NCBI GenBank assembly: GCA_028873795.1
Contig: JAPPNP010000027.1
Span: 1-64,000 of the forward strand
From: Chloroflexota bacterium
GTDB lineage: Bacteria > Chloroflexota > UBA11872
Reading direction: 5' to 3'
Length of the DNA stretch: 64,000 bases
The notes under the pieces are model-generated. The model searched no databases. It had not been told where the DNA came from and worked only from the letters and a program-made list of their open reading frames with translations. Each line of letters starts with the position of its first letter. Positions within the stretch are counted from its first letter, which is position 1. The position numbers were made by a program, and so were the translations under genes. This document shows, one piece after another, positions 1 through 8,295 of this stretch.

Positions 1-49
1 AGGAGCGCGCCCCCGCCCCCTAAAACCCTTGACATCCGAACACAGATAC

Positions 50-146
50 TCCGAGGCTCGGCGAGGAATCTAAGGGGCGGGGAGCATGCACCAACGTCCT
101 TAGATTTCTCACTCCGTTCGAAATGACATGTCCAGTGGCTCACCGC
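50..146. repeat. Direct repeat, copy A (about 97 bp)
   Basis: About 97 bp starting TCCGAGGCTCGGCGAGGAAT that recur nearly unchanged at 241-338. Inside the unit, GAGGAATCTAAGG and CCTTAGATTTCTC form an inverted pair around a GC-rich centre, so each unit can fold as a hairpin. A truncated relative (CTTCCGACGCTCGGCGAGGAATCT) lies at about 151-174. No transposase is nearby, so it looks like a non-autonomous, MITE-like or REP-like intergenic repeat. The short ORFs here are repeat sequence rather than genes. Confidence 0.75.
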
Positions 147-240
147 GGTCCTTCCGACGCTCGGCGAGGAATCTCGACATCCGCGGAACCGGGCACGCGG
201 CGGCCATGGCGCACTCCAACTTGCGCCCCATTCCTGTCAT

Positions 241-338
241 TCCGAGGCTCGGCGAGGAATCTAAAGGGGCGGGGAGAATGCACCAACGTCCTTAGATTTC
301 TCACTGCGTTCGAAATGACATGTCCGGTGGCTCGCCGC
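241..338. repeat. Direct repeat, copy B (about 97 bp)
   Basis: Second copy of the unit at 50-146, differing at a handful of bases (for example CTAAAGGGG for CTAAGGGG, and ACTGCG for ACTCCG). It ends just before the stop codon of the minus-strand dioxygenase gene. The internal inverted pair is conserved, so it might act as a transcription end signal for that gene. Confidence 0.75.
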
Positions 339-346
339 CCACTGTC

Positions 347-1198
347 CTAATACGCCGCGATGTTGAGGACGGCCTGTTCCTCAGGCGTCAGCGCCTCGAT
401 TTGCTCCGGGCTCATACCTCGGAAGTGCGTATTGGGCGGGACCCCGGCTTCCTGCCCCCAGAGCTTGCGCTCGTCCAGTGACATCTGCGCGCGCATCTCC
501 GGCGGCATGTAGCGATAGGAGTCGTTGAAGCCCTTCACCCACCAGCGTTGGAAGAACAGGATCAGCGAGTAGCGCGGTCCGTCGCCGCGGTTGGTGCCGC
601 CGGTGTGCCACAGGCTGGCGTCCCACATCAGCACCGATCCCGCCGGCGCTTCGGCAATCTTCCATCCGGGCGGAAGCGACACCGAGTCCTCGGGCGGAAT
701 CTCGGTGGTCAGGTGCGACCCCGGCCAGACCACCGGCCCGCCGGTCGTCGTGGAGAACTCCGTGAGCGCCCAGGCCGCCTGGATGCCCAGCGGATAGTGC
801 CGCCCGCCCACGAACGGCGTGACCGTGAAATCGCTCCAGTCGGCGTGCAGATTGCCTCCGAAGCGTTTGTGGTCCTTTTCCCCGGTCGGCATGGGCACGC
901 GGATGGTGACATCGTGGGCGAACATGTCGTCGCCCAGCACTTGCCGCGCCACTTCCACCGGGGCCGGGTAGCGCAGCGGCAGGCCGTGGAAGTGCCGGTG
1001 CTTGGCCTGCGCGTTGAAAACCATCCGCAGGTTGGCGCTCTGCAGGCCGTACTTGCGCCCGATGGTCTCCTCGGAGGCCAGCGTCTCCTCGATCGCCGCG
1101 ACCGAGGCGTCGATCTCGTCCTGCGGCAGCACGCGCTCCAGGATGGTGTAGCCGTCGCGCTCGATCTCGGCCGCGTGCCGCTCGATGTCCCAGGTCAT
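347..1198 (-). CDS. Phytanoyl-CoA dioxygenase (PhyH) family protein
   Basis: 283 residues, normal length for the PhyH family of Fe(II)/2-oxoglutarate-dependent oxygenases. The facial triad is visible: H118 and D120 in NLHADWSDF and the distal His at about 198 in SLWHTGGTN, followed by an Arg (GPRYSL) that would bind 2-oxoglutarate. No signal peptide is seen, so it is probably cytoplasmic. It is the last gene of a minus-strand run; its ATG lies 1 bp after the stop of the upstream PhyH gene, so co-translation is likely. The substrate cannot be read from sequence. It is clearly diverged from the other two PhyH proteins here, which resemble each other closely. Confidence 0.9.
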   Translation of the reverse strand: MTWDIERHAAEIERDGYTILERVLPQDEIDASVAAIEETLASEETIGRKYGLQSANLRMVFNAQAKHRHFHGLPLRYPAPVEVARQVLGDDMFAHDVTIRVPMPTGEKDHKRFGGNLHADWSDFTVTPFVGGRHYPLGIQAAWALTEFSTTTGGPVVWPGSHLTTEIPPEDSVSLPPGWKIAEAPAGSVLMWDASLWHTGGTNRGDGPRYSLILFFQRWWVKGFNDSYRYMPPEMRAQMSLDERKLWGQEAGVPPNTHFRGMSPEQIEALTPEEQAVLNIAAY

Positions 1199-1199
1199 G

Positions 1200-2108
1200 T
1201 CACCAGATGCGCGCCGCGCGCTTGTTGCCTCGATCGGTCATGTCGCCCGGCACGCCGTAGCGGTGGCGGTATCGCGTGCGCTCGATGGCCTCGGGGGTCG
1301 CCTTGTTCTCCGGGATGTCGCCCGGCCAGCCCTGGCCGCCCAGGTATTGGAACTCTTCGGACTTTCCGCAGAGCCAGAAGTACATCTCGGCGGCGTCCAC
1401 GCAGTCGCGCATCAGCTCCGAGTGGCGCAAAGTGTCCACCACGAAATCGGCGAACTCGATGTCGAAGTCCGGCTCCTGGATCCAGTCTCGCTTGGGGTCT
1501 TCGGTGCGCCAGTAGTTGTACTTGAGCAGGTTGCGAATGCCGGTCGGCGCCGTGCGCGCCCCGCGACGGTGCCAGATGTTGTACGACGTGAGGAAGATCG
1601 AGCCCGCCGGCGCCGCGGTCAGCACGCTGCCCTTGATCGCGTCGTAGTGCGCCATGTGCTTCTCGCGCTGGTAGAGAAAGTGCGAGCCCGGCAGCAGCTC
1701 CGTCGGGCCCATCTCGGGCGGAACGTCCTGCGGGTAGTAAAAGACCTGGAGGTAGTTCACCTCCGGGCCATAGCGCGAGCCGCCGTCGCGGTGCCAGTCC
1801 TGCGGATGCCGCGGGGCGGTGCCGCGATGATTCGACATCAGGACCGGCAGCGTGAAGTTGTCGCCGAGCAGCGAGCGCACCGCCCCGGCCGCCGCCGGAT
1901 TGCAGATCACATTCTCGACAAACCAGTCTTCTTCCAGGATCTCCGAAGGTTCCGAGATTGGATGGTCGTCCAGGTAGTCCATCGCCCGCCGGTTGATCTC
2001 GTCCGGCACCACGCCTTCCAGAATCCAGTAGCCGTTGCGGCAGAACCAGATCACGTCGTCGTCGGTCATGGTGGGCGCGCAGGAGTAGGTGCGCTTGGTC
2101 AGGGTCAT
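1200..2108 (-). CDS. Phytanoyl-CoA dioxygenase (PhyH) family protein
   Basis: 302 residues from the ATG at 2108. The ORF track extends it upstream, but this ATG overlaps the stop of the preceding gene as ATGA and begins the sequence shared with the paralogue at 2687-3574 (TYSCAPTMTDDDVIWFCRNG). The iron ligands are H106 and D108 in DWHRDGG and H180 in YNIWHRRG. It belongs to the Fe(II)/2-oxoglutarate oxygenase superfamily. Long stretches such as MGPTELLPGSHFLYQREK are identical in the 2687-3574 paralogue, showing fairly recent tandem duplication. It is the middle gene of a coupled three-gene unit: small protein, this gene, third dioxygenase. Substrate unknown. Confidence 0.9.
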   Translation of the reverse strand: MTLTKRTYSCAPTMTDDDVIWFCRNGYWILEGVVPDEINRRAMDYLDDHPISEPSEILEEDWFVENVICNPAAAGAVRSLLGDNFTLPVLMSNHRGTAPRHPQDWHRDGGSRYGPEVNYLQVFYYPQDVPPEMGPTELLPGSHFLYQREKHMAHYDAIKGSVLTAAPAGSIFLTSYNIWHRRGARTAPTGIRNLLKYNYWRTEDPKRDWIQEPDFDIEFADFVVDTLRHSELMRDCVDAAEMYFWLCGKSEEFQYLGGQGWPGDIPENKATPEAIERTRYRHRYGVPGDMTDRGNKRAARIW

Positions 2109-2473
2109 GCGGTCGCCCTCCGTTCCAGGATGAACTCGCAGGAGAGCCCGTAGGTGCGGCCCTCGTCCATCAGCAGCGACAGCTCGGGGAACTTCACCAC
2201 CCGCCAGCCGTCGTTGATCGCCTCGAGGACGGTCTTGTAGGGCCATTCCTCAGGCGGCGGCAGCGGATAGACCACCTCGCCGTCGCGGATCATGCGCATG
2301 CCGACCACGTCGGACACTTCCGACGTCTTGGCCGCCTGGAGGTAGAGCAGGTCCCAGCGCCGCGGCCGCTCCGCGCCGACGGCGTCCTCGAGCTCGCGCA
2401 GGCGCTCCTCGGTCAGCCGACCTTCGCGCAGCTCGTCGATGCACTGCCGAACCATCTGCCGCAGGTCTTTCAT
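2105..2473 (-). CDS. Hypothetical protein in dioxygenase operon
   Basis: 122 residues from ATG 2473, chosen because GGAGG lies 7 nt upstream; the ORF-track start seven codons earlier lacks this. The N-terminal half is charged and probably helical (MKDLRQMVRQCIDELREGRL). The C-terminal half contains PLPPPEEWPYKTVLEAINDG and ends ...SCEFILERRATA. No signal peptide or membrane segment is seen. Its stop overlaps the start of the next PhyH gene (ATGA), so the two are translationally coupled and may form a complex or act on the same substrate. I do not recognise the family, and no catalytic motif is evident. Confidence 0.75.
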   Translation of the reverse strand: MKDLRQMVRQCIDELREGRLTEERLRELEDAVGAERPRRWDLLYLQAAKTSEVSDVVGMRMIRDGEVVYPLPPPEEWPYKTVLEAINDGWRVVKFPELSLLMDEGRTYGLSCEFILERRATA

Positions 2474-2600
2474 CTGCAGACCTCCGCCGGTCACGCCGTG
2501 GCGCTCGCGTGTCCCATCCTAGCTCGCGCGGCCGCCTCACTTGGGGAATCTTGGGCCACCTCGCGTCGTTCTCGCGGTGGAGAATCCTCGCTGGTTTCTC

Positions 2601-2628
2601 CGTCATTCCGGCGGAAGCCGGAATCCAG
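2601..2628. repeat. Dispersed palindrome, CGTCATTCC..GGAATCCAG type
   Basis: CGTCATTCCGGCGGAAGCCG followed by GAATCCAG, an imperfect palindrome in the gap between two PhyH operon segments. Relatives lie at 5058, 8242, 12479 and, in nested form, at 41294-41475. All are intergenic, as expected of a REP-type element. Confidence 0.75.
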
Positions 2629-2686
2629 TTCGGTCGAACCGGAACATTGGCGGCGGTATTCCCTCACCTCATCGGTGCTGCCACGG

Positions 2687-3574
2687 TCACCTCGACCTTC
2701 GATCAGTGATGTCGCCCGGCACGCCGAAGCGCCGGCGGTTCCTGGCGCGTTCGTCGGAACCGGGCGCGGGCTTGGACAGCAGGATGTCCGCGGGCCACGA
2801 CTGACCGCCCAGGTAGTGAAACTCGTCGATCTTCCCGCAGAGCCAGAAATACATCTCGGCGGCGTCGACGCAATCTCGGACCCCGTCGGCGAATCCCCGC
2901 CGGTCCCCTACTAAACCCGCCGTGGCGCCGTCTACCTCGGGGTTCACGATCCTGTCCCGCCGGGGGTGGGGGGTGCGCCTTTTTTTTTTTTTGAGCTGGT
3001 GGCGCAGGCGGGCCGCCGCCGGGGCCGTGCGGGCGGCCCGGCGGTGCCAGATGTTGTAAGCGGTGATGAAGATCGACCCTGCCGGCGCGGCGGTGAGAAC
3101 TCCGCCCTTGATCGCCCCGTAGTGCGCCATGTGCTTTTCCCGCTGGTAGAGGAAGTGTGACCCCGGCAGCAGCTCCGTGGGACCCATCTCCGGCGGCACG
3201 TCTTGGGGGTAGTAGAAGACCTGCAGGTAGTTGAGCGCCGGGCCGTGGAGCGAGCCGCTGTCCCGGTGCCAATCCTGGGGCTTGGCCGGGCCCCGGCCGC
3301 GGTGGTTGGCCATCAGCGTCGGCAGGGCGAAGTCGTCTCCCAGCAGCGAGCGCACCGCCCCGGCGGCCGCGGGGTTGAGAATCACGCCGTCGACGAACCA
3401 GTCCTCTTGCAGGATTTCAGAGGGTTCCCCGTTCGTGTTCGACGCCAGATAGTCCAGCGCTCGCCGGTTGATCTCGTCCGGCACCGCCGCTTCGAGAATC
3501 CAGTAGCCGTTGCGGCAGAACCACACCACGCCCTCATCCGTCATCGTGGGTTCGCACGAGTGTGTTCGGCTCAT
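2687..3574 (-). CDS. Phytanoyl-CoA dioxygenase (PhyH) family protein, locally degraded
   Basis: 295 residues and a close paralogue of the protein at 1200-2108 over most of its length. The iron ligands HxD (DWHRDSGS) and distal His (YNIWHRRA) are kept. A stretch after the distal His (HQLKKKKRRTPHPRRD to about GDRRGFADGV) replaces what reads LKYNYWRTEDPKRDW in the paralogue. The alignment stays in frame with almost no length change, and similarity resumes fully at RDCVDAAEMYFWLCGK. The DNA there has a 13-base T run (2980-2992) beside a G-rich run, so local base-call error is as likely as real decay. It follows the M20 peptidase gene by 37 bp and is probably in the same operon. Confidence 0.85.
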   Translation of the reverse strand: MSRTHSCEPTMTDEGVVWFCRNGYWILEAAVPDEINRRALDYLASNTNGEPSEILQEDWFVDGVILNPAAAGAVRSLLGDDFALPTLMANHRGRGPAKPQDWHRDSGSLHGPALNYLQVFYYPQDVPPEMGPTELLPGSHFLYQREKHMAHYGAIKGGVLTAAPAGSIFITAYNIWHRRAARTAPAAARLRHQLKKKKRRTPHPRRDRIVNPEVDGATAGLVGDRRGFADGVRDCVDAAEMYFWLCGKIDEFHYLGGQSWPADILLSKPAPGSDERARNRRRFGVPGDITDRRSR

Positions 3575-3611
3575 GCCGGGCGCCTTCGTCTGCTGGAGAT
3601 TGCCGCCAGAC

Positions 3612-4919
3612 CTATGATGCGACGCCGCACCACTCGACGATCGCCAGCGCGTAGATCTTGGCGGCGTCGATCAGCTCGTCGATCTCCACGTGCTCGTCGG
3701 GACCGTGTGCTACCAGCAGGCTCCCGGGGCCAATGGTGATGGCCGGGATTCCCGCGCGGTTCAGGAACGCCCCGTCGTCGACGGCGGCGAAGCCGTAGTA
3801 GGGCGCTTCCGTGCCGAACACGCCCGTATAGGCCGACTCGAGGGCCTTGCAGATGGGCTCGTCCGGCGACACGTCGAACGGCGGCCACCAGAGCAGCCAC
3901 TCGACCTTGGGCGGATTGTCCCGCAGCCATGAATCCGTGGCCGCCACGCGCGCGATGTGGGTTTCGATCTCGACTCTGACGTCCTCAACCGGCTCCTGGG
4001 GCGGGTGCCAGATCGCGTACTCGACCCGACTCTCCTCCGAGATCACGAACGGCCCGTTCGGACCGCCCTGCACGAGGCCGGGATAGATCGTGAAGTGCCC
4101 CGGACGCTTGAACATTGGGTGCGACTTGGTCTGGCCCCACTCCTCCTCCAGCTGGCGCAAGCCGTCCATGATCAGCTGGGCCTTGTCGATGGACGACACG
4201 CCGATGGCCGCGCCGCCGCCGCCCGCGCGAATCAGCTCGTCGCGCATCGAGGCGTGCACCGCGCGGCCCTTGACCGTCAGCGCCATGTAAAGCAGCCCGG
4301 GCGAGGCCGGGATGATGCCGAGCCGGTAGGGAGGGCCGGAGGCCTCGGCCACGATCGCCGCGTCCGCCGTGTAGCCGCGCTCGATCGCAGCGCCGGTGCC
4401 GGCCTCGGTGTTCATCATCTCCTCGCCGACGACGAACTCGAGGATCACGTCGCCCTTGGGATGCAGGCCCGCCTGCAATACCGCGCGCAGCGCCGTCAGC
4501 GCGGCCGCGTTGCCGCCCTTCATGTCGCAGGAGCCGCGCCCCCAGATCTTGCCGTCAATGACCTCGCCGCTCCAGGGTCCGGCCTTGCTCCAGTTGGCGT
4601 CTGGTCCGGGCGGCACCACGTCCACGTGGCCGTTGAAGAGCAGCGAACGTCCGCCGCCTGCGCCGCGAAGCGTGCCGGCCAGGTTCGCGCGGCCCTCCTC
4701 CGCTTCCCACAGGTCGGTCTCCAGGCCCACGTCCTCCATGAGCGGCTTGCAGAACTCGTTCACGCGGGTTTCGCCGCCGCGCGCCGCCTCCTGATCGATG
4801 CCCGGATAGGTCGGATTCACCGACGGGATGCGGACGGTGTCGATGGTCATCTGGACCAGGTCGTCGGCCAGGGCATCCACCTCGGCCAGCACTCGCTCTC
4901 GCATTTGTGTCTCAGTCAT
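3612..4919 (-). CDS. M20 family metallopeptidase (ArgE/DapE/ACY1-like deacylase)
   Basis: 435 residues, the usual length for the M20 family of dinuclear zinc amidohydrolases that remove acyl groups from amino acids or hydrolyse small peptides. Visible motifs: FNGHVDVVPPG (metal ligand H98, catalytic-site D100), GRGSCDMKGG (bridging D132), VVGEEMMN (catalytic and ligand E166/E167), a dimerisation-domain segment with GRAVHASM, and the C-terminal ligand His in LLVAHGPDEHVEI. No signal peptide, so cytoplasmic. It heads the minus-strand dioxygenase cluster and may supply or clear an N-acyl substrate, but that is inference. True specificity (acetylornithine, succinyl-diaminopimelate or other) cannot be assigned. 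Confidence 0.92.
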   Translation of the reverse strand: MTETQMRERVLAEVDALADDLVQMTIDTVRIPSVNPTYPGIDQEAARGGETRVNEFCKPLMEDVGLETDLWEAEEGRANLAGTLRGAGGGRSLLFNGHVDVVPPGPDANWSKAGPWSGEVIDGKIWGRGSCDMKGGNAAALTALRAVLQAGLHPKGDVILEFVVGEEMMNTEAGTGAAIERGYTADAAIVAEASGPPYRLGIIPASPGLLYMALTVKGRAVHASMRDELIRAGGGGAAIGVSSIDKAQLIMDGLRQLEEEWGQTKSHPMFKRPGHFTIYPGLVQGGPNGPFVISEESRVEYAIWHPPQEPVEDVRVEIETHIARVAATDSWLRDNPPKVEWLLWWPPFDVSPDEPICKALESAYTGVFGTEAPYYGFAAVDDGAFLNRAGIPAITIGPGSLLVAHGPDEHVEIDELIDAAKIYALAIVEWCGVAS

Positions 4920-5402
4920 CGCAGGGACTCCTCGGCGCAGCGGTTCATTGGCCGCATGGTAAGTGCCGCGGTTTCAGATGGGCCGCGTCACCGCTTCCAT
5001 GCCTCCCTACCCTGTTGGTTTTCTGAATCTTGCTGTGGCAGTGGGCGACATTGAGTTCGTCATTCCCGCGGAGGCGGGAATCCACCCCGCAAGTCAATCG
5101 ACAAATCGAGGGTGCCCGCCGATGCCGGATGACCGTGCGGCGCTCAGACGTGCAAGAAGCCCGCTAACGTCGGTAGGGCCTTATGGAAATCCGTTCACGG
5201 CCACTGGTAAGCTCCCCTTTCCCGCTGATGGCGATCTTGTCGAAACACAAACGGAACAGACCATCTCGGAAGTGCCTTGGGAGCGGCATCGAGGCGATAT
5301 GCGCGTCGAGCCTCTGCCTTTCAGCCGGGGGCAGACGATCCCGCCCCGTGCGCCTTGCCTGTGCGCACACGCCGCATGGGAACTGGTGAGGCCGAGTTAC
5401 TA
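4920..5402. other. Intergenic region with one dispersed palindrome
   Basis: About 480 bp between the divergent M20 and LRR genes. It contains the palindrome at 5058-5085. A 68-residue minus ORF (5164-5370) and in-frame plus codons upstream of 5403 exist, but neither has a convincing start or a recognisable product. Promoters for both flanking genes should lie here; I could not pick a clear -10/-35. Confidence 0.5.
5058..5085. repeat. Dispersed palindrome, CGTCATTCCCGCGGAGGCGGGAATCCAC
   Basis: Near-perfect palindrome of the family also found at 2601, 8242, 12479 and 41294-41475. Arms ATTCCCGC and GCGGGAAT flank GGAG. Confidence 0.8.
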
Positions 5403-7193
5403 ATGCAAGAGGATCCCGACATCAAACCACCAACGACCCTGCCTGCGCCCCTTGCCGACGTCGTCTCCCTTCCGCGCGCCGTCCGCTTCGGCGCCCTGCT
5501 GCTGGCGGTGCTCGTCGCCGGCGCCGCATTCGCCGCACCCACCTTCGCCGACCACCCGGAGGGCGAGAGCGACGCAGGCATTTCCGCCGTCGTGTCGCGG
5601 AGCGCCTTCACAGAACCCGACGCTCACCTGGCGCACAACGTCTCCGATCTGCGCGTGACGGTTGGTGACGACGAGGTCGACTGCAACTTTCTCGCCCACT
5701 ACGACGCCACCGGTGGCGTCACCCGCTGGGGCTTCGCCACGTCGGAAGTCGTCATTGAGCGGCCCGGCACGCTCACGCAGTACTACCAGCGCGGCGTCGT
5801 GGACTGCCAGGCGCGCGACGGGACGTGGCGGCTGGAGCGGCGGTTGGCGTGGGACTACCTCGGCGGCGGGCTGGGCGGCGCGCCCGACCTCGGCGTCGAG
5901 CCCGACCTGGTGAGTGAGCAGGATGGCCTGCCCCTCGGACCCTGGGGGCACCGCGTGTCCAACTTCGCCGTGGACGGCGCCCCCATTGGATTCCTGGATG
6001 TCTTCGTCAGCCTCGGTGGCCTCGAGGCGTTCGGGCTGCCCAAGACCGACGCCCGCCGCGACGATCATCCCGAAGCCATGCTCGGCATTGAGGGCGCCGA
6101 TCCTGGCGTCACCCGGCAATACTTTCAGGCCGCCGTGTTCGAGCATCGCCCCGACAGCGCCGAGCCCGTTCGGCTGCGCTTCCTGGGGGACGCCGTGCGC
6201 GACCGGGTGTACCCCTTTGGCAGCCACCAGGTGTTCTCGAGCTTCCGGTCCGCCCAACCGTTGCGCCAGGGCCAGCGCTACGTCCCCGAGGGCGCGTCGG
6301 TTCGGGACGCGCTGGCGGCGCTCTACGAAGCCACTGACGGCGCCAACTGGAACAACCACACCAACTGGCTCAGCGACGCGCCGCTCGGCGAGTGGTACGG
6401 CGTGACGACCGACGACCACGGGCGTGTCGTCGAGTTGGACCTCTCGCAGAACCAGTTGAGCGGCGCGATTCCCGCCGCGGTGGGCCGCCTCACCAGCCTG
6501 AAACGACTGTCGCTCTGGGGTAATCAACTGGAGGGCGAGCTTCCGGCTGAGCTGGGGTTCCTAGCCAACGTGACGCTGATGTCTTTCTGGAACAACCACC
6601 TGAGTGGCGAGATTCCGGCGTCGCTGGGCAACCTCACCAAGCTGGAAGCGCTCTCCCTCACCATTAACAGCCTGAGCGGCGCAATTCCCAGCGAGCTTGG
6701 CCGCCTCACGAACTTGGAATTCCTTTACGTCTCGCAGAACCGGCTGCAAGGGGAGATTCCGGCTGAAATCGGCCGCCTGGCCAAGCTGAGGCATTTGAAT
6801 CTCAAGCTGAACCGACTGGAAGGGGAGATTCCGCCCGAACTCGGCCGCTTGGCGAACCTGGAGCAACTGACGCTCAGCGGTAACCGGCTGCACGGAGAGA
6901 TTCCCGCCGCGCTGGGCCGCCTCGTCAGCCTGGAGTGGCTGGATTTGGAAAGCAACCAATTGCGCGGGGAGATTCCGGCCGCGCTGGGCGACCTCACGAA
7001 CATTCAGTGGCTGTACCTTGCGCAGAACCACTTGACTGGCGCGATTCCGACAGAGCTTGGCCACCTCGCCAACCTTAGAGCGCTGGCCTTTGGGGGAAAT
7101 CAGTTGACCGGGTGCATTCCCGTTGGTCTGCAGGATGTGCCCGAAACTGACTTTTCCGATCTTGGCTTGCCGATCTGCGGCGGTGAAGGCTAG
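5403..7193 (+). CDS. Secreted leucine-rich-repeat protein with FGLP/QYF domain
   Basis: 596 residues from ATG 5403, chosen over upstream starts because a hydrophobic signal segment follows (RFGALLLAVLVAGAAFAAP, about 27-45). The N-terminal half includes WGFATSEVVIERPGTLTQYYQRGVVD and then LGGLEAFGLPKTDARR with QYFQAAVFEHRPD, a module seen in many Chloroflexota exported proteins and also in the L,D-transpeptidase at 20559. An N-cap follows (ALYEATDGANWNNHTNWLS), then nine complete 24-residue plant-type LRRs of pattern LxxNxLxGxIPxxLGxLxxL and a partial tenth ending in CIPVGLQ. Probably extracellular and used in binding or adhesion. No catalytic motif, sortase signal or C-terminal anchor is seen. 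Confidence 0.88.
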   Translation: MQEDPDIKPPTTLPAPLADVVSLPRAVRFGALLLAVLVAGAAFAAPTFADHPEGESDAGISAVVSRSAFTEPDAHLAHNVSDLRVTVGDDEVDCNFLAHYDATGGVTRWGFATSEVVIERPGTLTQYYQRGVVDCQARDGTWRLERRLAWDYLGGGLGGAPDLGVEPDLVSEQDGLPLGPWGHRVSNFAVDGAPIGFLDVFVSLGGLEAFGLPKTDARRDDHPEAMLGIEGADPGVTRQYFQAAVFEHRPDSAEPVRLRFLGDAVRDRVYPFGSHQVFSSFRSAQPLRQGQRYVPEGASVRDALAALYEATDGANWNNHTNWLSDAPLGEWYGVTTDDHGRVVELDLSQNQLSGAIPAAVGRLTSLKRLSLWGNQLEGELPAELGFLANVTLMSFWNNHLSGEIPASLGNLTKLEALSLTINSLSGAIPSELGRLTNLEFLYVSQNRLQGEIPAEIGRLAKLRHLNLKLNRLEGEIPPELGRLANLEQLTLSGNRLHGEIPAALGRLVSLEWLDLESNQLRGEIPAALGDLTNIQWLYLAQNHLTGAIPTELGHLANLRALAFGGNQLTGCIPVGLQDVPETDFSDLGLPICGGEG

Positions 7194-7287
7194 GCACGCG
7201 ATTGAGTCGGCAGGGAATGCCGCGCACCCCTAGACTCTCCGAGCGTGTCGAGGAAGCTTCGGTCTCCCCAATGGGACGCCGCGGGAG

Positions 7288-7312
7288 GTAGGGGCGGTTC
7301 GCGAACCGCCCC
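7288..7312. repeat. Palindromic repeat GTAGGGGCGGTTCGCGAACCGCCCC
   Basis: Copy of the 28-bp palindrome at 8296-8323 with its last three bases changed. It lies about 95 bp after the LRR stop codon and could form a very stable hairpin, but no T-tract follows. Confidence 0.75.
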
Positions 7313-7424
7313 GCCGAGAGGTCGCGGCATGCGGCGGGGATTCGAGTTATTGCCGGCGCCGTGCGCGCATGACTTACGCTGGCGCGTACCGGTCCCCCGT
7401 TGATCCCCGCAAGGACTCGTGAGC

Positions 7425-8177
7425 ATGGCCGAACTTCGACCGAACCGCGTCAAGCGCAAGCTCGCCGAGGGCGGGGTGGCAACCGTTCCGGCCGGCGTGA
7501 ATACACCAGACTTGATCGATCTCATGGGACCGTGGGGCTTCGACGGCTTCTGGATCGAGGCGGAGCACGGACCGGTGGACTTTGGGGATATCGCCGACCT
7601 CACCCGCGCCTGCGACCTGTGGGGCGTGACCTCCATCGTGCGCGTCAATCGCGTGGAGCCCGGCATCATCTACCGCACCTTGGATCAGGGGGCGCAGGGC
7701 ATCGTGGTGCCGCACGTCAACACTGCCGACGAAGCGCGGCAGATCGTGGACGCCGCCAAGTTCGCGCCCATCGGTCACCGCGGCATGTTCGGCTCGCGCC
7801 AGGGATACGGCGTGGACGACTACCTGAACAAGGCCAACGACGAAACGCTGATCGTGATCCTGGTGGAGGACATTCGCGCGGTCCACAACCTTCCCGAGCT
7901 GCTTGAGGTCGACCACATCGACGTGTTTTTCGTCGCGCCCTCGGACCTTGGCCAAAGCATGGGAATTCTGGATAGCAAAGCGCCGGAGATTCGCGAGCTG
8001 ACGGAGAAGACCATTCGCCAGATCGTCGCCGCCGGTCGGGTGGCGGGCACGCTGGCCTTTACGTCCGACGCGGCCCACTGGATCGACGTCGGCGCCCGCT
8101 TCCTGCACCCGCCCTGGACGCCCTGGCTGGAAGGCGGGGCGCGGGAGTTTCTCAAGAGCGCGGGCAACGCCCCCTGA
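7425..8177 (+). CDS. HpcH/HpaI family aldolase
   Basis: About 250 residues from ATG 7425, preferred over GTG 7419 because AAGGA sits 9 nt upstream. It belongs to the class II pyruvate aldolases that split 2-keto-3-deoxy sugar acids or 4-hydroxy-2-oxo acids into pyruvate plus an aldehyde, using a divalent metal. Motifs: IEAEHGPVDF (catalytic H48), SIVRVNRVEP (pyruvate-binding R73), VPHVNTADEAR, the metal-ligand pair Glu in LVEDIRAVHNL and Asp in VAPSDLGQS, and GMFGSRQGYG. Cytoplasmic. It stands alone between palindromic repeats, so the neighbourhood does not show the natural substrate. Confidence 0.9.
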   Translation: MAELRPNRVKRKLAEGGVATVPAGVNTPDLIDLMGPWGFDGFWIEAEHGPVDFGDIADLTRACDLWGVTSIVRVNRVEPGIIYRTLDQGAQGIVVPHVNTADEARQIVDAAKFAPIGHRGMFGSRQGYGVDDYLNKANDETLIVILVEDIRAVHNLPELLEVDHIDVFFVAPSDLGQSMGILDSKAPEIRELTEKTIRQIVAAGRVAGTLAFTSDAAHWIDVGARFLHPPWTPWLEGGAREFLKSAGNAP

Positions 8178-8241
8178 TCCGGAACGCGTCACGGACTGTG
8201 CTGACGTCCGCCCGAAGCTGGGGAATCCTGCGGCGCCCTTC

Positions 8242-8270
8242 CGTCATTCCGGCGACAGCCGGAATCCAGG
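8242..8270. repeat. Dispersed palindrome, CGTCATTCC..GGAATCCAG type
   Basis: CGTCATTCCGGCGACAGCCGGAATCCAG, same family as 2601-2628. It lies 26 bp before the unrelated palindrome at 8296, between convergent genes. Confidence 0.8.
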
Positions 8271-8295
8271 GGCCGCTGAACCCGTTTACTCACGA

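Noticed and set aside
3612-5054. Long plus ORFs opposite the M20 peptidase
   Set aside because: High-GC shadow frames with no ribosome site and Arg/Ala/Gly-rich composition; the minus strand encodes a complete enzyme.
5400-6527. 375-residue minus ORF
   Set aside because: Shadow of the LRR gene; low-complexity composition and no recognisable domain.
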